64,000 bases of DNA from Solibacillus sp040274725 (GCA_040274725.1 JBEMAQ010000001.1:1-64000), one strand, 5' to 3'. Positions 16,523 through 25,517 are shown, counted from the stretch's first letter. The notes: a model not told the origin generated them from the letters alone. A program made the numbers and translations.

Positions 16523-17311
16523 TTACCCGTAGCTCGGACTACATTTCCGTATCGGCGTAAACACCGGTCTGCCGGACTGCATATGAATTTCTGCCTCAAT
16601 ATCAAAAATCGACTGGAACATTTCCTTGCATAACACACAGTGCGGCAGCCCGTCATATTGTAGTTTGCCGCGCTTTAGTACAATCAGACGGTCACTATAC
16701 TGCGCGGCCTGGTTAATATCATGCAGCACCATAATAACGGTCATGTTATGCTTCTCATTCAGCTCACGTACAAGCTCCATCACTTCTAGCTGATGTGCGA
16801 TATCTAAATATGTCGTCGGCTCATCTAGTAGCAGCACTTTCGGATGCTGCGCGACGGTCATTGCGATCCACGCACGCTGACGCTCACCGCCAGACATCGA
16901 CGGTAGGACGCGATTTTGCATATGTGACAGCCCTGTTACCTCAATCGCCCAATCGACAATGTCATGGTCCGCTTGCGAAAGACTGAGCTTTTTCGCGTTA
17001 TGCGGATGGCGACCAAATTCCACGAGCTCGCGAACGGTCAAATCAAGCTGGTGATTATTCATTTGCGGTAGCATCGTCAGCGTTTTTGCCACCTCGAGTG
17101 ACTTCATATGCTGCATATTTTGCTCCCCTAAATACACCGCGCCGCTATTTGGCTTTAAGAGTCGTGAAATGACGCGCAGCAGCGTTGATTTGCCCGAACC
17201 ATTTGGACCAATGAGGCTGACGACTTCCCCTTCATTGATGTTTAAGCTAATGTCCTGTAGTTGAAATTTTGTTAAGTCATGCTCATAGTGAATCGACTCA
17301 GTTCGCAGCAA
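16523..17311 (-). CDS. FecE/HmuV-type ABC transporter ATPase
   Basis: 262 residues. Walker A GPNGSGKST (about 35-43), the Q-loop (MLPQMNN), ABC signature MSGGERQRAWIA (about 138), Walker B VLLLDEPTTYLD and the switch histidine in VLHDINQA are all present. It powers import of iron chelates or heme by the FecCD-type permease encoded just upstream; the reading frames overlap by 14 bases. TTG start at 17311 after AAAGGGG. The cofactor is decided by the binding protein and the Fur boxes at the operon front. Confidence 0.9.
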   Translation of the reverse strand: MLRTESIHYEHDLTKFQLQDISLNINEGEVVSLIGPNGSGKSTLLRVISRLLKPNSGAVYLGEQNMQHMKSLEVAKTLTMLPQMNNHQLDLTVRELVEFGRHPHNAKKLSLSQADHDIVDWAIEVTGLSHMQNRVLPSMSGGERQRAWIAMTVAQHPKVLLLDEPTTYLDIAHQLEVMELVRELNEKHNMTVIMVLHDINQAAQYSDRLIVLKRGKLQYDGLPHCVLCKEMFQSIFDIEAEIHMQSGRPVFTPIRKCSPSYG

Positions 17312-18332
17312 TAGAATTCCCCTTTCTGTGGATTAAATAGAGGAAATACGGTCCCCCGATAAACGCAAGTAAGATGCCGACTGGAATTTCGGTCGGGTTA
17401 AACGCGGAGCGCGCAATCGTATCTGCAAAGACGACAAGCACTGCTCCTCCAAACGCCGAGCACGGAATTAAATATTTATGCTCACCGCCAATAATGAGGC
17501 GGAGGATATGCGGCACGACTAAACCAACAAAGCCGACAAGCCCCGCGACACTTACCGCCAAACCTGCAAGCAGTGTACTGACCAAAATTAAAAATAACCG
17601 ACTGCGCTCAACATTATGCCCAAGCAGCCTTGCCATCTCATCACCAAGACGCATAATACGAACATGCTTAATGCCTACAACAGAAAGAATTAGCGCCACG
17701 ATGACGTAGTACGCAATATTTTCAAACTGCACCCAACCAACACCTGTCAGCCCGCCTGCTAGCCACGGCAAAACCGATTGCACGCGGTCACTATATAAAA
17801 TCATCAGCGCATTTGTCCCAGCACCGCAAATCGCATTGACCGCTACACCTACAAGCACGATACGCGTTGGTGACGTACCACTTTTTTTCACCGACAATGT
17901 ATACACAATCATCGCCGCCACAAACGCGCCGGTAAATGCGGCGATTGGTAAATATAAAATATAACCGGGGAACACGACCATGACAAGCACAGCCATAATC
18001 CCTGCACCTGACGTAATCCCAATGACACCAGGATCTGCAAGTGGGTTTTGCATGACCCCCTGCAAAATCGCGCCCGCAATGGCGAGGCACATGCCGACGG
18101 TGATGCCGATTAAAATACGAGGCAGACGAATTTCCCACACAATGCGGCGTGCAAGTGTATCATCACTGCTTAAAATCCCTTGAAACACCTCTGTAACCGT
18201 AAACGACACTTGGCCAATCATTAAGCTCGCCACACTCATAATAAATAAAACAATCGGCAGCAAAATGAGCGTCCAGCGTCGTTTTTTCGCAAGCGGATGT
18301 GCATGCGCTAACTTTTGTTCAATGACTGTCAT
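17298..18332 (-). CDS. FecCD-family permease
   Basis: 344 residues, about ten membrane helices. The conserved FecCD pieces RLPRILIGITVGMCLAIAGA, MQNPLADPGVIGITSGAG and, in the last third, GLVGFVGLVVPHILRLIIG (the contact for the ATPase) are all visible. It forms a homodimeric channel for iron-siderophore, heme or cobalamin. The last GGPYFLYLIHR is typical. It lies 9 bases after the binding-protein gene and overlaps the ATPase gene. Confidence 0.92.
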   Translation of the reverse strand: MTVIEQKLAHAHPLAKKRRWTLILLPIVLFIMSVASLMIGQVSFTVTEVFQGILSSDDTLARRIVWEIRLPRILIGITVGMCLAIAGAILQGVMQNPLADPGVIGITSGAGIMAVLVMVVFPGYILYLPIAAFTGAFVAAMIVYTLSVKKSGTSPTRIVLVGVAVNAICGAGTNALMILYSDRVQSVLPWLAGGLTGVGWVQFENIAYYVIVALILSVVGIKHVRIMRLGDEMARLLGHNVERSRLFLILVSTLLAGLAVSVAGLVGFVGLVVPHILRLIIGGEHKYLIPCSAFGGAVLVVFADTIARSAFNPTEIPVGILLAFIGGPYFLYLIHRKGNSIAAN

Positions 18333-18341
18333 AAGTTTCTC

Positions 18342-19298
18342 CTAATTTGTAGCCTGTTCTGCCTGTGCTAACAAGTCGCGCATATAATCAAGTGCCTCGA
18401 CAACCTGTGTGCCTGGATTATCAAACAGATGCGCTGGCAAAATAATAATCCGTTCATTTTTTACCGCGTCTAAATTTTTCCACGTAGCATTTTCATTCAT
18501 TTGCTTTTCAAAGCCCTCTCGCACCTGCTCAGGATTTGAGTGCGTAATGAGCATAATAATTTCTGGATTACCCTCGACAATTTTTTCCGCGCTTAAATTG
18601 GCGAATGTCGGATATTTATCCAGTGCTGGTAAGTCCGATGCGATATTTTGCCCACCTGCTGCGGCTAAAATATTGCCGTATAGCGATGTATCTAGCGCCG
18701 CTAAATAAGTACCGGGTGCGCCGTACACAATTAATGCGCGCTTCGTTGACTCAGTCTTCTTGGCAACTGCTGCATCGATTTCTGTCTTTAATGTCTCGGC
18801 CTTTGCCACATTGTCAAATACTTCACCGTAGCGCGTAATTGTTTCTTTAATCACGTCAATGGAATCCATATTTTCATAAACGACCTTCACGCCTGTCGCT
18901 TCAATTGTCGAGGCAAACTGCTGGAAGCTTGGCGGTACAATGATGACCTCAGGATTTAATAACACAATTTGTTCAATCGACGGCTCATGCGGGTTACCGA
19001 TTTCTTGAATTGCTTCGGCTTCCGCTGACATGCCTTCATGAATTGTCGGGCGGCCTGTGACATTCGCACCAAGCTCGACTAAAATATCCATAATCCCCGG
19101 GTTTAATGTCGCAATGGATTTCGGTACTGTTGCAAACGCATGCTCCTTGCCAAGCGCATCGACAAATTTTATGCTTGTCTGTACCGACTCATCTGCTACT
19201 ACAACTTGTACTTGCTCATCTGTAGATTGCTCCTGTTCCCCACAAGCGACCAAAGATAAAGTTAATGCACTCGCGATTAAAAAATGCCATTTTTTCAT
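18342..19298 (-). CDS. iron/heme ABC transporter substrate-binding lipoprotein
   Basis: 318 residues from ATG at 19298 (GAGAGG upstream; the frame to 19322 would spoil the signal). Lipoprotein signal ends in LSLVACG. The mature part is a class III periplasmic-binding fold: IATLNPGIMDILVELGANVT, then PSIEQIVLLNPEVIIVPP, a long linking helix, and a second lobe. The first-lobe pattern resembles the heme binder IsdE. Fur boxes in front and a divergent heme oxygenase gene make heme the best guess; a siderophore is the alternative. Confidence 0.82.
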   Translation of the reverse strand: MKKWHFLIASALTLSLVACGEQEQSTDEQVQVVVADESVQTSIKFVDALGKEHAFATVPKSIATLNPGIMDILVELGANVTGRPTIHEGMSAEAEAIQEIGNPHEPSIEQIVLLNPEVIIVPPSFQQFASTIEATGVKVVYENMDSIDVIKETITRYGEVFDNVAKAETLKTEIDAAVAKKTESTKRALIVYGAPGTYLAALDTSLYGNILAAAGGQNIASDLPALDKYPTFANLSAEKIVEGNPEIIMLITHSNPEQVREGFEKQMNENATWKNLDAVKNERIIILPAHLFDNPGTQVVEALDYMRDLLAQAEQATN

Positions 19299-19323
19299 AA
19301 CTATTTTTACCTCTCTCCCCAAC

Positions 19324-19338
19324 TGATAATCATTATCA
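19324..19338. promoter_or_regulatory. perfect Fur box
   Basis: TGATAATCATTATCA is an exact match to the Bacillus Fur 7-1-7 consensus. It is 25 bases upstream of the binding-protein start, so iron-dependent repression is expected. Confidence 0.9.
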
Positions 19339-19362
19339 AATTATCCTATATTGTATTTTATA

Positions 19363-19377
19363 TGAGAATGATTGTCA
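19363..19377. promoter_or_regulatory. second Fur box
   Basis: TGAGAATGATTGTCA, 13 of 15 matches to the 7-1-7 consensus, in the centre of the divergent region. Confidence 0.7.
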
Positions 19378-19449
19378 ATATCATAAAATAAATGCTATTT
19401 TCTCTAAAAAAAGTATTGATTTTGTTTTTCCTTGGTGGTTTAATTTAGT

Positions 19450-19464
19450 TGATTATCATTCTCA
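19450..19464. promoter_or_regulatory. third Fur box, heme oxygenase side
   Basis: TGATTATCATTCTCA, 13 of 15 matches, 25 bases before the heme oxygenase start. Thus both divergent units appear to be under Fur. Confidence 0.75.
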
Positions 19465-19489
19465 ATAAAAAAGAGAGGAGAAAAAATTT

Positions 19490-19801
19490 ATGTTTACAGT
19501 AACAAACCGCATTTTAGTGAAAAAAGGATTTGGCCAAAAAATGGCTCCTGCTTTCACGTCAAGCAAAACGCTTTTTGACTTTGAAGGCTTCAAAAAAGTG
19601 GAGGTAAACCTTTGCACAGAGCCAGAAGAACACGACGAATTAAACGTCATGATGTACTGGGAGACGTTAGAAAACTTCCAAGCATGGAGAAATTCAGATG
19701 ATTTTCGTAAGTCACATGACCGCGAAAAAAGCGGCAATGCAAACTCACCCATCATTTCAAACCGTATCGTCGTTTCTGAAATCGTTTCAGTATTAGCGTA
19801 A
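19490..19801 (+). CDS. IsdG/HmoA-type heme-degrading monooxygenase
   Basis: 103 residues, the length of the family. The three catalytic-site residues of IsdG enzymes are at the expected places: N6 (MFTVTNRI), W66 (AWRNSDDF) and H76 (FRKSHDR). These enzymes open the heme ring to release iron in the cytosol. The gene is divergent from the import operon and shares its Fur boxes, so imported heme is probably used as an iron source. Strong ribosome site GAGAGGAG. It has its own terminator. Confidence 0.9.
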   Translation: MFTVTNRILVKKGFGQKMAPAFTSSKTLFDFEGFKKVEVNLCTEPEEHDELNVMMYWETLENFQAWRNSDDFRKSHDREKSGNANSPIISNRIVVSEIVSVLA

Positions 19802-19806
19802 CGACT

Positions 19807-19835
19807 AGAGCCGCTTCCTTAGCGGCTCTTTTTTT
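19807..19835 (+). terminator. terminator after the heme oxygenase gene
   Basis: AGAGCCGCT-tcctt-AGCGGCTCT followed by seven T. Confidence 0.9.
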
Positions 19836-19910
19836 GGTTGTTAGCAGGAAAAATTGCCGGCATGTGAGAATCATTGAAGAGTAAGTACTTTTACACAAGG
19901 GGGAATTTGC

Positions 19911-20300
19911 ATGGATCGTTTTCAAAAAGGATTCGAAACAATGGGGAAATATGTATCAGAAACTGAGCTAGCACAGCTTGTCGAATCAGACGCACTCGCC
20001 GAGACTGCACCAGACTTGCGCAAAATGATTATTGAATTTGGTTACGGTGATATTTACTCACGCCCAGGCCTTAGTGACGAGCAGCGCGCACTTGTGGTCA
20101 TTACGTCGGTTGTCACACAAGGGGCCGGCCCGCAAACAAAAACGCATATTAAGCGCGGCTTACATATTGGGCTTACGCCTGTGGAAATTGTTGAGGCACT
20201 GTTGCAGCTCGTACCATATATCGGTTTTCCGCGCGTCCAAAATGCGCTACTGATTGCGCAGGAGGTGTTTCAGGAGAAACAACTCATTGTAAAACGTTAA
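19911..20300 (+). CDS. carboxymuconolactone decarboxylase family protein
   Basis: 129 residues, all-helical. GLSDEQRALVVITSVVTQGA and THIKRGLHIGLTPVEIVEAL match the CMD family (PF02627). The CxxC redox pair of AhpD-type members is absent, so it is of the gamma-carboxymuconolactone or MxaD-like, non-thiol type. Role unknown; such proteins often accompany oxidoreductases. A weak half Fur box (TGAGAATCATTG, from about 19865) lies upstream. It follows the heme oxygenase gene but after a strong terminator, so it is a separate unit. Confidence 0.85.
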   Translation: MDRFQKGFETMGKYVSETELAQLVESDALAETAPDLRKMIIEFGYGDIYSRPGLSDEQRALVVITSVVTQGAGPQTKTHIKRGLHIGLTPVEIVEALLQLVPYIGFPRVQNALLIAQEVFQEKQLIVKR

Positions 20301-20327
20301 AAAGCGTGGCAGCTGCCACGCTTTTTT
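20299..20327 (+). terminator. terminator after the CMD-family gene
   Basis: AAAAAGCGTGGCA and TGCCACGCTTTTTT form a long perfect stem. Confidence 0.9.
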
Positions 20328-20727
20328 AATGTATAAGAAAGTATAAAGTTTGGCATTTTTTTCGGGCGTGCATGCGCTTTTCTTAATGTAGTAATTACAA
20401 TATATAATAGAAGAAAAAAATCATAGAAAATTCAAATAATGATATTTGGTTTTCTAATCATTATAGCTTTACCTGCCCACCATCGAAAAATAGGTTAAAA
20501 AAATCATGAATTTAATGATTTAGCTAGACATCTTGATTTATATCCAAGTTGTAAATTTTTGTGATTTAACCGTTAAAAATAGCACTATTAGAACATCACC
20601 ACAAGTTACATAAGACCTAATAACCTCATAAATAGCCTTTCCATTTAGCTATTTTTTAGTAATTTAACCTAATTTTAATATTCGATTTTTATACTGTCGT
20701 TATTAATTTTTTAGGTGGTGTATAACT
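20328..20727. other. 400-base AT-rich leader region of the flagellin gene
   Basis: No coding frame. It presumably contains the flagellin promoter and a long 5' untranslated region. I looked for a sigma-D promoter (TAAA, about 15 bases, GCCGATAT) and found only a poor partial match (CGATTTTTATA near 20682), so the promoter is not assigned. Confidence 0.4.
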
Positions 20728-22011
20728 TTGAGAATTCAACATTCTATACCTGCAATGAATAATCATTTACAGCAAATGAAAAACACGACTCAATTAACGA
20801 AAACCTTAGAAAAGCTTTCTTCTGGCTATCGCATTAATCGTGCTGCTGATGATGCTGCTGGATTAGGTATTTCAGAAGGAATGCGCGCGCAAATTCGTGG
20901 TTTAGAGAAAGGGATGAAAAATACAATGGACGGTATTTCACTCATTCAAGTAGCCGATAGCGCTTTAGGTGAAGTGCATCAATATTTACATCGGATGCGC
21001 GAATTAGCTGTTCAGGCTGCAAATGATACATTAGTCAATGATGACCGACAATTACTTCAACTTGAAATAGACCAAGCAAAGGAAGGCATTGATAAAATTG
21101 CGAATGATACAGAATTTAATACGATTAAGTTGTTGAATCGAGTAGACACACACACGATTCCAACGACTACATCTGTGACAACTACAGTGCCATTTACTAA
21201 AACCGAAACCATTAGCACGGGAACTATTGTTAATAATGTAACGTTAAGTTTTGATACAAAACTTCCACCAGGCACAACATTTGTTGAATTTACATTAAAT
21301 TTAGGTACACAAAATACACAATATTTCCCTGACCTTCGCATTACAAGTCCCAATGGAAATCGTTTCGGATATGACTTGGGCTATTTTGGAAATTCAAAGA
21401 GTTTTGCTGTTGATACAACCAATACATCTTCTTCGAAGGCTACATATACGGGATATGAAAGTAATCCTGAAATTTATACCTTTGAAAACCCTGCTTTAGG
21501 AGATTGGAAGCTTAACATCGTTGGTGCGAGCAGCCTTACAAGTACTTACACTCTTTCTGCTACATTTCGCGGTACGGAGGATATCACAACGCCGACCACA
21601 GCGGCAGGACCGGTAAACAATTCATTAAAAATCCATACGGGACCGAATGCAGACCAAGCCTTACCGATTCAATTAGCGAACGTCCTATGCGACAGCCTTG
21701 GTATAGATCGACTCGATATCAGCACACAGCAGGACGCAAATAATGCGATTCATCAGCTAGACGAGGCCATTCAAATCATTTCGAATGAGCGGTCTAAATT
21801 CGGTGCTTACATGAACCGCCTTGACTATACACATAACTATTTAGGCAGCTATCAGGAAAACCTATCTCGTGCACAGTCAACCATTCGAGATACGGATATG
21901 GCAAAGGCGTATAGCAATTTAGTAAAGGAACAGCTTCTTTTACAAAGTTCAACAGCGATGTTTTCGCAAATTCGAAATAATGACGAGCGAATATTACAGC
22001 TGCTCTACTAA
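20728..22011 (+). CDS. flagellin with a large inserted beta domain
   Basis: 427 residues. Residues 1-138 are a normal flagellin amino part (LEKLSSGYRINRAADDAAGL, then GISLIQVADSALGE) and 300-427 a normal carboxyl part (helical, with DTDMAKAYSNLVKEQLL). They form the D0/D1 core that is secreted and polymerised. Residues about 141-296 replace the variable region with a Thr-rich linker and a beta domain: FVEFTLNLGT, PDLRITSPNG and GDWKLNIVGA recall the P-domain of proprotein convertases. The last residues (IRNNDERILQLLY) differ from usual flagellin ends, and there is an unusual cysteine at 321. TTG start after AGGTGGTG. No other flagellar gene is nearby. Confidence 0.88.
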   Translation: MRIQHSIPAMNNHLQQMKNTTQLTKTLEKLSSGYRINRAADDAAGLGISEGMRAQIRGLEKGMKNTMDGISLIQVADSALGEVHQYLHRMRELAVQAANDTLVNDDRQLLQLEIDQAKEGIDKIANDTEFNTIKLLNRVDTHTIPTTTSVTTTVPFTKTETISTGTIVNNVTLSFDTKLPPGTTFVEFTLNLGTQNTQYFPDLRITSPNGNRFGYDLGYFGNSKSFAVDTTNTSSSKATYTGYESNPEIYTFENPALGDWKLNIVGASSLTSTYTLSATFRGTEDITTPTTAAGPVNNSLKIHTGPNADQALPIQLANVLCDSLGIDRLDISTQQDANNAIHQLDEAIQIISNERSKFGAYMNRLDYTHNYLGSYQENLSRAQSTIRDTDMAKAYSNLVKEQLLLQSSTAMFSQIRNNDERILQLLY

Positions 22012-22020
22012 AAGCATTCC

Positions 22021-22058
22021 CCAATGTAGAAAGGCAAGCCGCACATTTTCTACATTGG
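22021..22058. terminator. hairpin between flagellin and the transglutaminase gene
   Basis: CCAATGTAGAAA and TTTCTACATTGG, a perfect 12-bp stem. It has no clear T-run but lies where two convergent genes end. Confidence 0.6.
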
Positions 22059-22073
22059 ACATCGTTACTTAAA

Positions 22074-23570
22074 TCAAGATGGACCTGCAAAACCATTTAT
22101 AAACAGCTTTGTACTGCCTTCAAGCGGAATCACCAGCTGCTCCTTCTGCTCTACTACAGCGATTGTCTGCCCAGCTGTATCTTTCACTTCAGCACTTGTG
22201 ACGAAGGATTTCGGAATCATCAGCTGCGCTCGCTCGGTCAACTGCGCGTCTTTTCTTGCTGACGTCATGCGAATATCTAGCTCTTTATGAAGAAGGATGT
22301 CTACCGTAAGCTGCTTCACCGGATTCTTTATATAGAGACTTAACCCGTCTGGTGCTTCAAACATAACGGATGCGGCCTTCCCTTCATAGCTCCCAAACCA
22401 GCTATCGCCAAAGCGCATAAGTGGCATCGTGATGTCCGGCTCCATTACCTGCACCGACTCCACTACGGCCTCTTCACCAAACACCAAAGGCTCCCCTGCT
22501 TCAAACGTCACAGTAAGGTGCGCCTCATCCACTGTGATACGCTCAACCTTCTGCTCCGCTAATTTCTCGAGCTCACCCGTTTCAATCTGGTAGCGATAAA
22601 GCGTCCCGCCGTCACTGAAATTGCTAAAATAAAGCATAGCCTCCCGTACCGTGCAATACTGTACACGCACATCTAACAGCTTTTTCGCCACAAGCTTCTC
22701 CACATCCATGACGATTAGCTCGGCCGTTTTCGGATGCGGACCATATAGCTTCCCATTGTAAAGCACCACGTCATAAAGCACGCTCAGTTGATCAAAACGG
22801 TCACTCACACATGGCGGGTAATGGTCTAAATTCCACTGATGATCGCGCTTAAACACCTCATCTGAGCGTAAAAAATAACGATAGCGAATTTCGTGATTGC
22901 CCTTTTTGCCGAGGTCATTCCATGTCGCGTCGACGTGATACCACGCACCGTCAATCTCCACCATATTCCACGCATGGCCAAATTCACTCTCGCCGTCCGC
23001 CTTGCCGACGACGTAGTAGCACGGAATATTTAGCTCCTCCATCATCTTCTCAAACAGCAGCGCATACGCCATACAAACGCCCTGTCTCTCGTGCATAAAC
23101 GTATACACGGTAAACGGTGAGCCGTCTGTTTGCATTTCGTAATCATAGGCACGAATAATGTAATCATGCACCGCAATGATTTTTTGAATGACGCTCATGT
23201 CATCACATGTAATACGCGCCAAAATGCGGCGAATTTCGCCAAGTACCCACTTCTCCTCCTCACGCGTCATGCGATAACGCAGTGTAAAATCGATTTTGAT
23301 GCGGCTTTTTGATACCGACTTATAGCGCATATTGCGGCTCGCGCAATGCTGTGTGTAAAATGGCTGCTGCAAATGACATAGCGCAAACACCTCATCAAGT
23401 AGCTCATCCATCGGCTTTGGTAGGCGCCCGTTTATTTGCAGGCTAAACGTGCGGTCCATACGCTGCATATGCGCGACCACTGCCGGCAGTAGCTGCTTCG
23501 CGGTGATTGTCGTCGCCTTTAGTCCCCCACTGTCTTTAAACTGCTGTAATGTTTCAAAATAAATTGCCAT
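22074..23570 (-). CDS. transglutaminase-like domain protein
   Basis: 498 residues without signal peptide. The core (about 115-240) has the papain-like triad of the transglutaminase-like superfamily: C166 in RQGVCMAYALLF, H199 in FGHAWNMVEIDG and D214 in YHVDATWND. Bacterial members are usually proteases or peptide cyclases, not cross-linkers. The carboxyl half (260-498) is beta-rich, with repeated short strands like a small propeller or WG-type repeats, and is not assigned. It converges with flagellin and is divergent from the unknown protein at 23745. Monocistronic, AGAGGAG site. Confidence 0.82.
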   Translation of the reverse strand: MAIYFETLQQFKDSGGLKATTITAKQLLPAVVAHMQRMDRTFSLQINGRLPKPMDELLDEVFALCHLQQPFYTQHCASRNMRYKSVSKSRIKIDFTLRYRMTREEEKWVLGEIRRILARITCDDMSVIQKIIAVHDYIIRAYDYEMQTDGSPFTVYTFMHERQGVCMAYALLFEKMMEELNIPCYYVVGKADGESEFGHAWNMVEIDGAWYHVDATWNDLGKKGNHEIRYRYFLRSDEVFKRDHQWNLDHYPPCVSDRFDQLSVLYDVVLYNGKLYGPHPKTAELIVMDVEKLVAKKLLDVRVQYCTVREAMLYFSNFSDGGTLYRYQIETGELEKLAEQKVERITVDEAHLTVTFEAGEPLVFGEEAVVESVQVMEPDITMPLMRFGDSWFGSYEGKAASVMFEAPDGLSLYIKNPVKQLTVDILLHKELDIRMTSARKDAQLTERAQLMIPKSFVTSAEVKDTAGQTIAVVEQKEQLVIPLEGSTKLFINGFAGPS

Positions 23571-23744
23571 GTTGTCTCCTCTTAACGGATCAAATTTTTG
23601 CTATTTCCTATCATAACGCAATCCCCTAGAAGTTTGAATGACTACTTTTTTAGCAGATAGCGTAAAGCGATACACCACAAGCAAAATTCGACAAGCTTTT
23701 ATGATACAATGAAACCTAATTATAGGAAAAAGGTGGTATAGCAA

Positions 23745-25478
23745 ATGAATGATTTTATGAAACTTGCTTGGATTGACATTTGTAAAACAGGTAGTTATTT
23801 AGTGATGAACACACCGTCAGCCGCGCCAAATTTGACCGAGCAGCTAAAGAAATATGCGGCTAGTAGCACCATTACCGATACGCTAAGCGACAGAGTTTTT
23901 GGCGAATACTCTGGGACAGCCGGCCTGTACGCACACCAGCTCCATAAGTTAAAGTTACTACTCAATTCCATTTATATGAAAACCCAAAGTGAAGAAACGA
24001 CATTGAAGGATTATGCCTTTGCACTGCGCAATATGCTCATGCACTCTGATTACAAATCCACCATTAAATATTTAGAAAAGCCATCCATAACACCGGACAA
24101 CCTAACAGACTACTTAAATGAAATCGCGCACTATCATACAGCAGAGACGCTCGATTCTTATACAAAAACGAAATATATTTTCCTTTATTCCTTTATAAAA
24201 AATATTTTAGAAACGAATAAAGTCATGTCCAGGCTCGCACTTGCCACAATGGATACGTATGAAATCAACTTAGAGCTTGATCGTTATTTTGAGTTCATTA
24301 CACAAAATAATGCGGTATCACACAAATTGCAACAATATACAGCCGTACTTACGCGTGATGCAGTAGAGACAGACGAGGTTACGCATTATTTTGCAACGTT
24401 TCACCCAGAAAATGCGGCACTACCACTTGTCAATGACACCATCTCAGCTGTCGCGTTATTACAGTATTTAGCGATTTATAGCGAGTTGACCGAGGATGAG
24501 CTATTAGCTGCGGATAGTTATTTTAAAAATAAATACCACGTGTTTGAGCAGGCATTTACATCACTTGGGCTCAACGTACATGAGGTGCTACAGCATGTGA
24601 CGTTTACAACAGCGGATTTAGCTCATTTTGCGCAGCAGGCACAGCACGACAAGCTAGAAAAACGAAAAAAGCAACTCGTTACGCAAATAATTAATACCGC
24701 CATCACTTATTATTTAGCTAAAACGACGGAAAAGCTAAATTCCCTGTTCCAACAAGAGGCGCCGACGAAAGTTGCTGTGCAAAAAGCGCCGAAATCTGTA
24801 AATGAAGCGCCACTAAAAAAAGAGCTATTTGATGTAAAAAATGCGCTTAAACAACTCGAGGCCGAGCAAGCTCTGTTAAAAAAGCAACTAAAAGAACTGC
24901 AGCAGAAAAATGACGGCCTCCAGCAAAAATTAACGGCTGCCCAGCTTCACAATACAAGCCTCGAGCAGCAGCTAAAACAGGCACCACCGCAAGAAACACT
25001 ATCGCCAAATACGAAAGAGCTCGTACGTGAAATTGCTTTTCTTGCACAAGAATTAACGACGGAGCTTGGTCTTGGGGAAGAGTCACAGTTTGAGGAGCCT
25101 TTAGAGGATGTAGATGAGGAAGCAACGGTGGAAACAACTCCCGCGCCTGCAAATTATATCGAAAAAATACAGCATTTAAAGCTAGCCATTGTCGGTGGTC
25201 ACGATAAATATCATACAAATATAAAAAATGCCTTTAAACAGGACGTGTTTACCATTAGTCCTGATCGACTAAATACCGATGTGAGCAAGCTACTCAATTA
25301 TGATGTGCTCGTGTTTATTACGTCGTATAACAACCATAATTTATACAACCGCTCGTATGATTATGTGAAAAAGAATCAGGCGAAGGACCGCTGTCTCATT
25401 TTGAATACACAACCGAGCGCGAAACGTCTTGCCCAGCAAATTTATGAGTTTGCCGCGCAAAAGGAATTGATGTATTGA
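23745..25478 (+). CDS. large unknown protein: HEPN-like motif, coiled coil, DUF2325-like end
   Basis: 577 residues, cytosolic. Residues 1-330 are almost all helical and contain ALRNMLMHSD (R95-x4-H100), which fits the RNxxxH signature of HEPN ribonuclease domains, though the fold is not shown. Residues about 345-410 form a Lys/Gln/Glu-rich coiled coil. An acidic linker follows. Residues 479-577 begin KLAIVGGHDKYHTNIKNAF and contain YDVLVFITSYNNH, which resembles DUF2325, a Rossmann-like domain of unknown function seen in Firmicutes. A -10-like TACAAT and the ribosome site AAAGGTGG support the start. It is a single gene with a strong terminator, without a partner. No function is assigned. Confidence 0.75.
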   Translation: MNDFMKLAWIDICKTGSYLVMNTPSAAPNLTEQLKKYAASSTITDTLSDRVFGEYSGTAGLYAHQLHKLKLLLNSIYMKTQSEETTLKDYAFALRNMLMHSDYKSTIKYLEKPSITPDNLTDYLNEIAHYHTAETLDSYTKTKYIFLYSFIKNILETNKVMSRLALATMDTYEINLELDRYFEFITQNNAVSHKLQQYTAVLTRDAVETDEVTHYFATFHPENAALPLVNDTISAVALLQYLAIYSELTEDELLAADSYFKNKYHVFEQAFTSLGLNVHEVLQHVTFTTADLAHFAQQAQHDKLEKRKKQLVTQIINTAITYYLAKTTEKLNSLFQQEAPTKVAVQKAPKSVNEAPLKKELFDVKNALKQLEAEQALLKKQLKELQQKNDGLQQKLTAAQLHNTSLEQQLKQAPPQETLSPNTKELVREIAFLAQELTTELGLGEESQFEEPLEDVDEEATVETTPAPANYIEKIQHLKLAIVGGHDKYHTNIKNAFKQDVFTISPDRLNTDVSKLLNYDVLVFITSYNNHNLYNRSYDYVKKNQAKDRCLILNTQPSAKRLAQQIYEFAAQKELMY

Positions 25479-25481
25479 TTG

Positions 25482-25517
25482 GTGTGGCTACATATTTTAT
25501 GTAGCCACACTTTTTTT
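25482..25517. terminator. bidirectional terminator
   Basis: GTGTGGCTACATA and TATGTAGCCACAC flank a short loop and are followed by a T-run. It serves the gene ending at 25478 and the minus-strand gene ending at 25497. Confidence 0.9.

Noticed and set aside
20328..20727. Sigma-D promoter or riboswitch in the long flagellin leader
   Set aside because: Only a poor partial -10 was seen and no stable conserved fold could be recognised by eye.
24847..25218. 123-codon minus-strand open frame inside the 577-residue gene
   Set aside because: A shadow of the Gln/Leu-rich coiled-coil coding sequence; no ribosome site.
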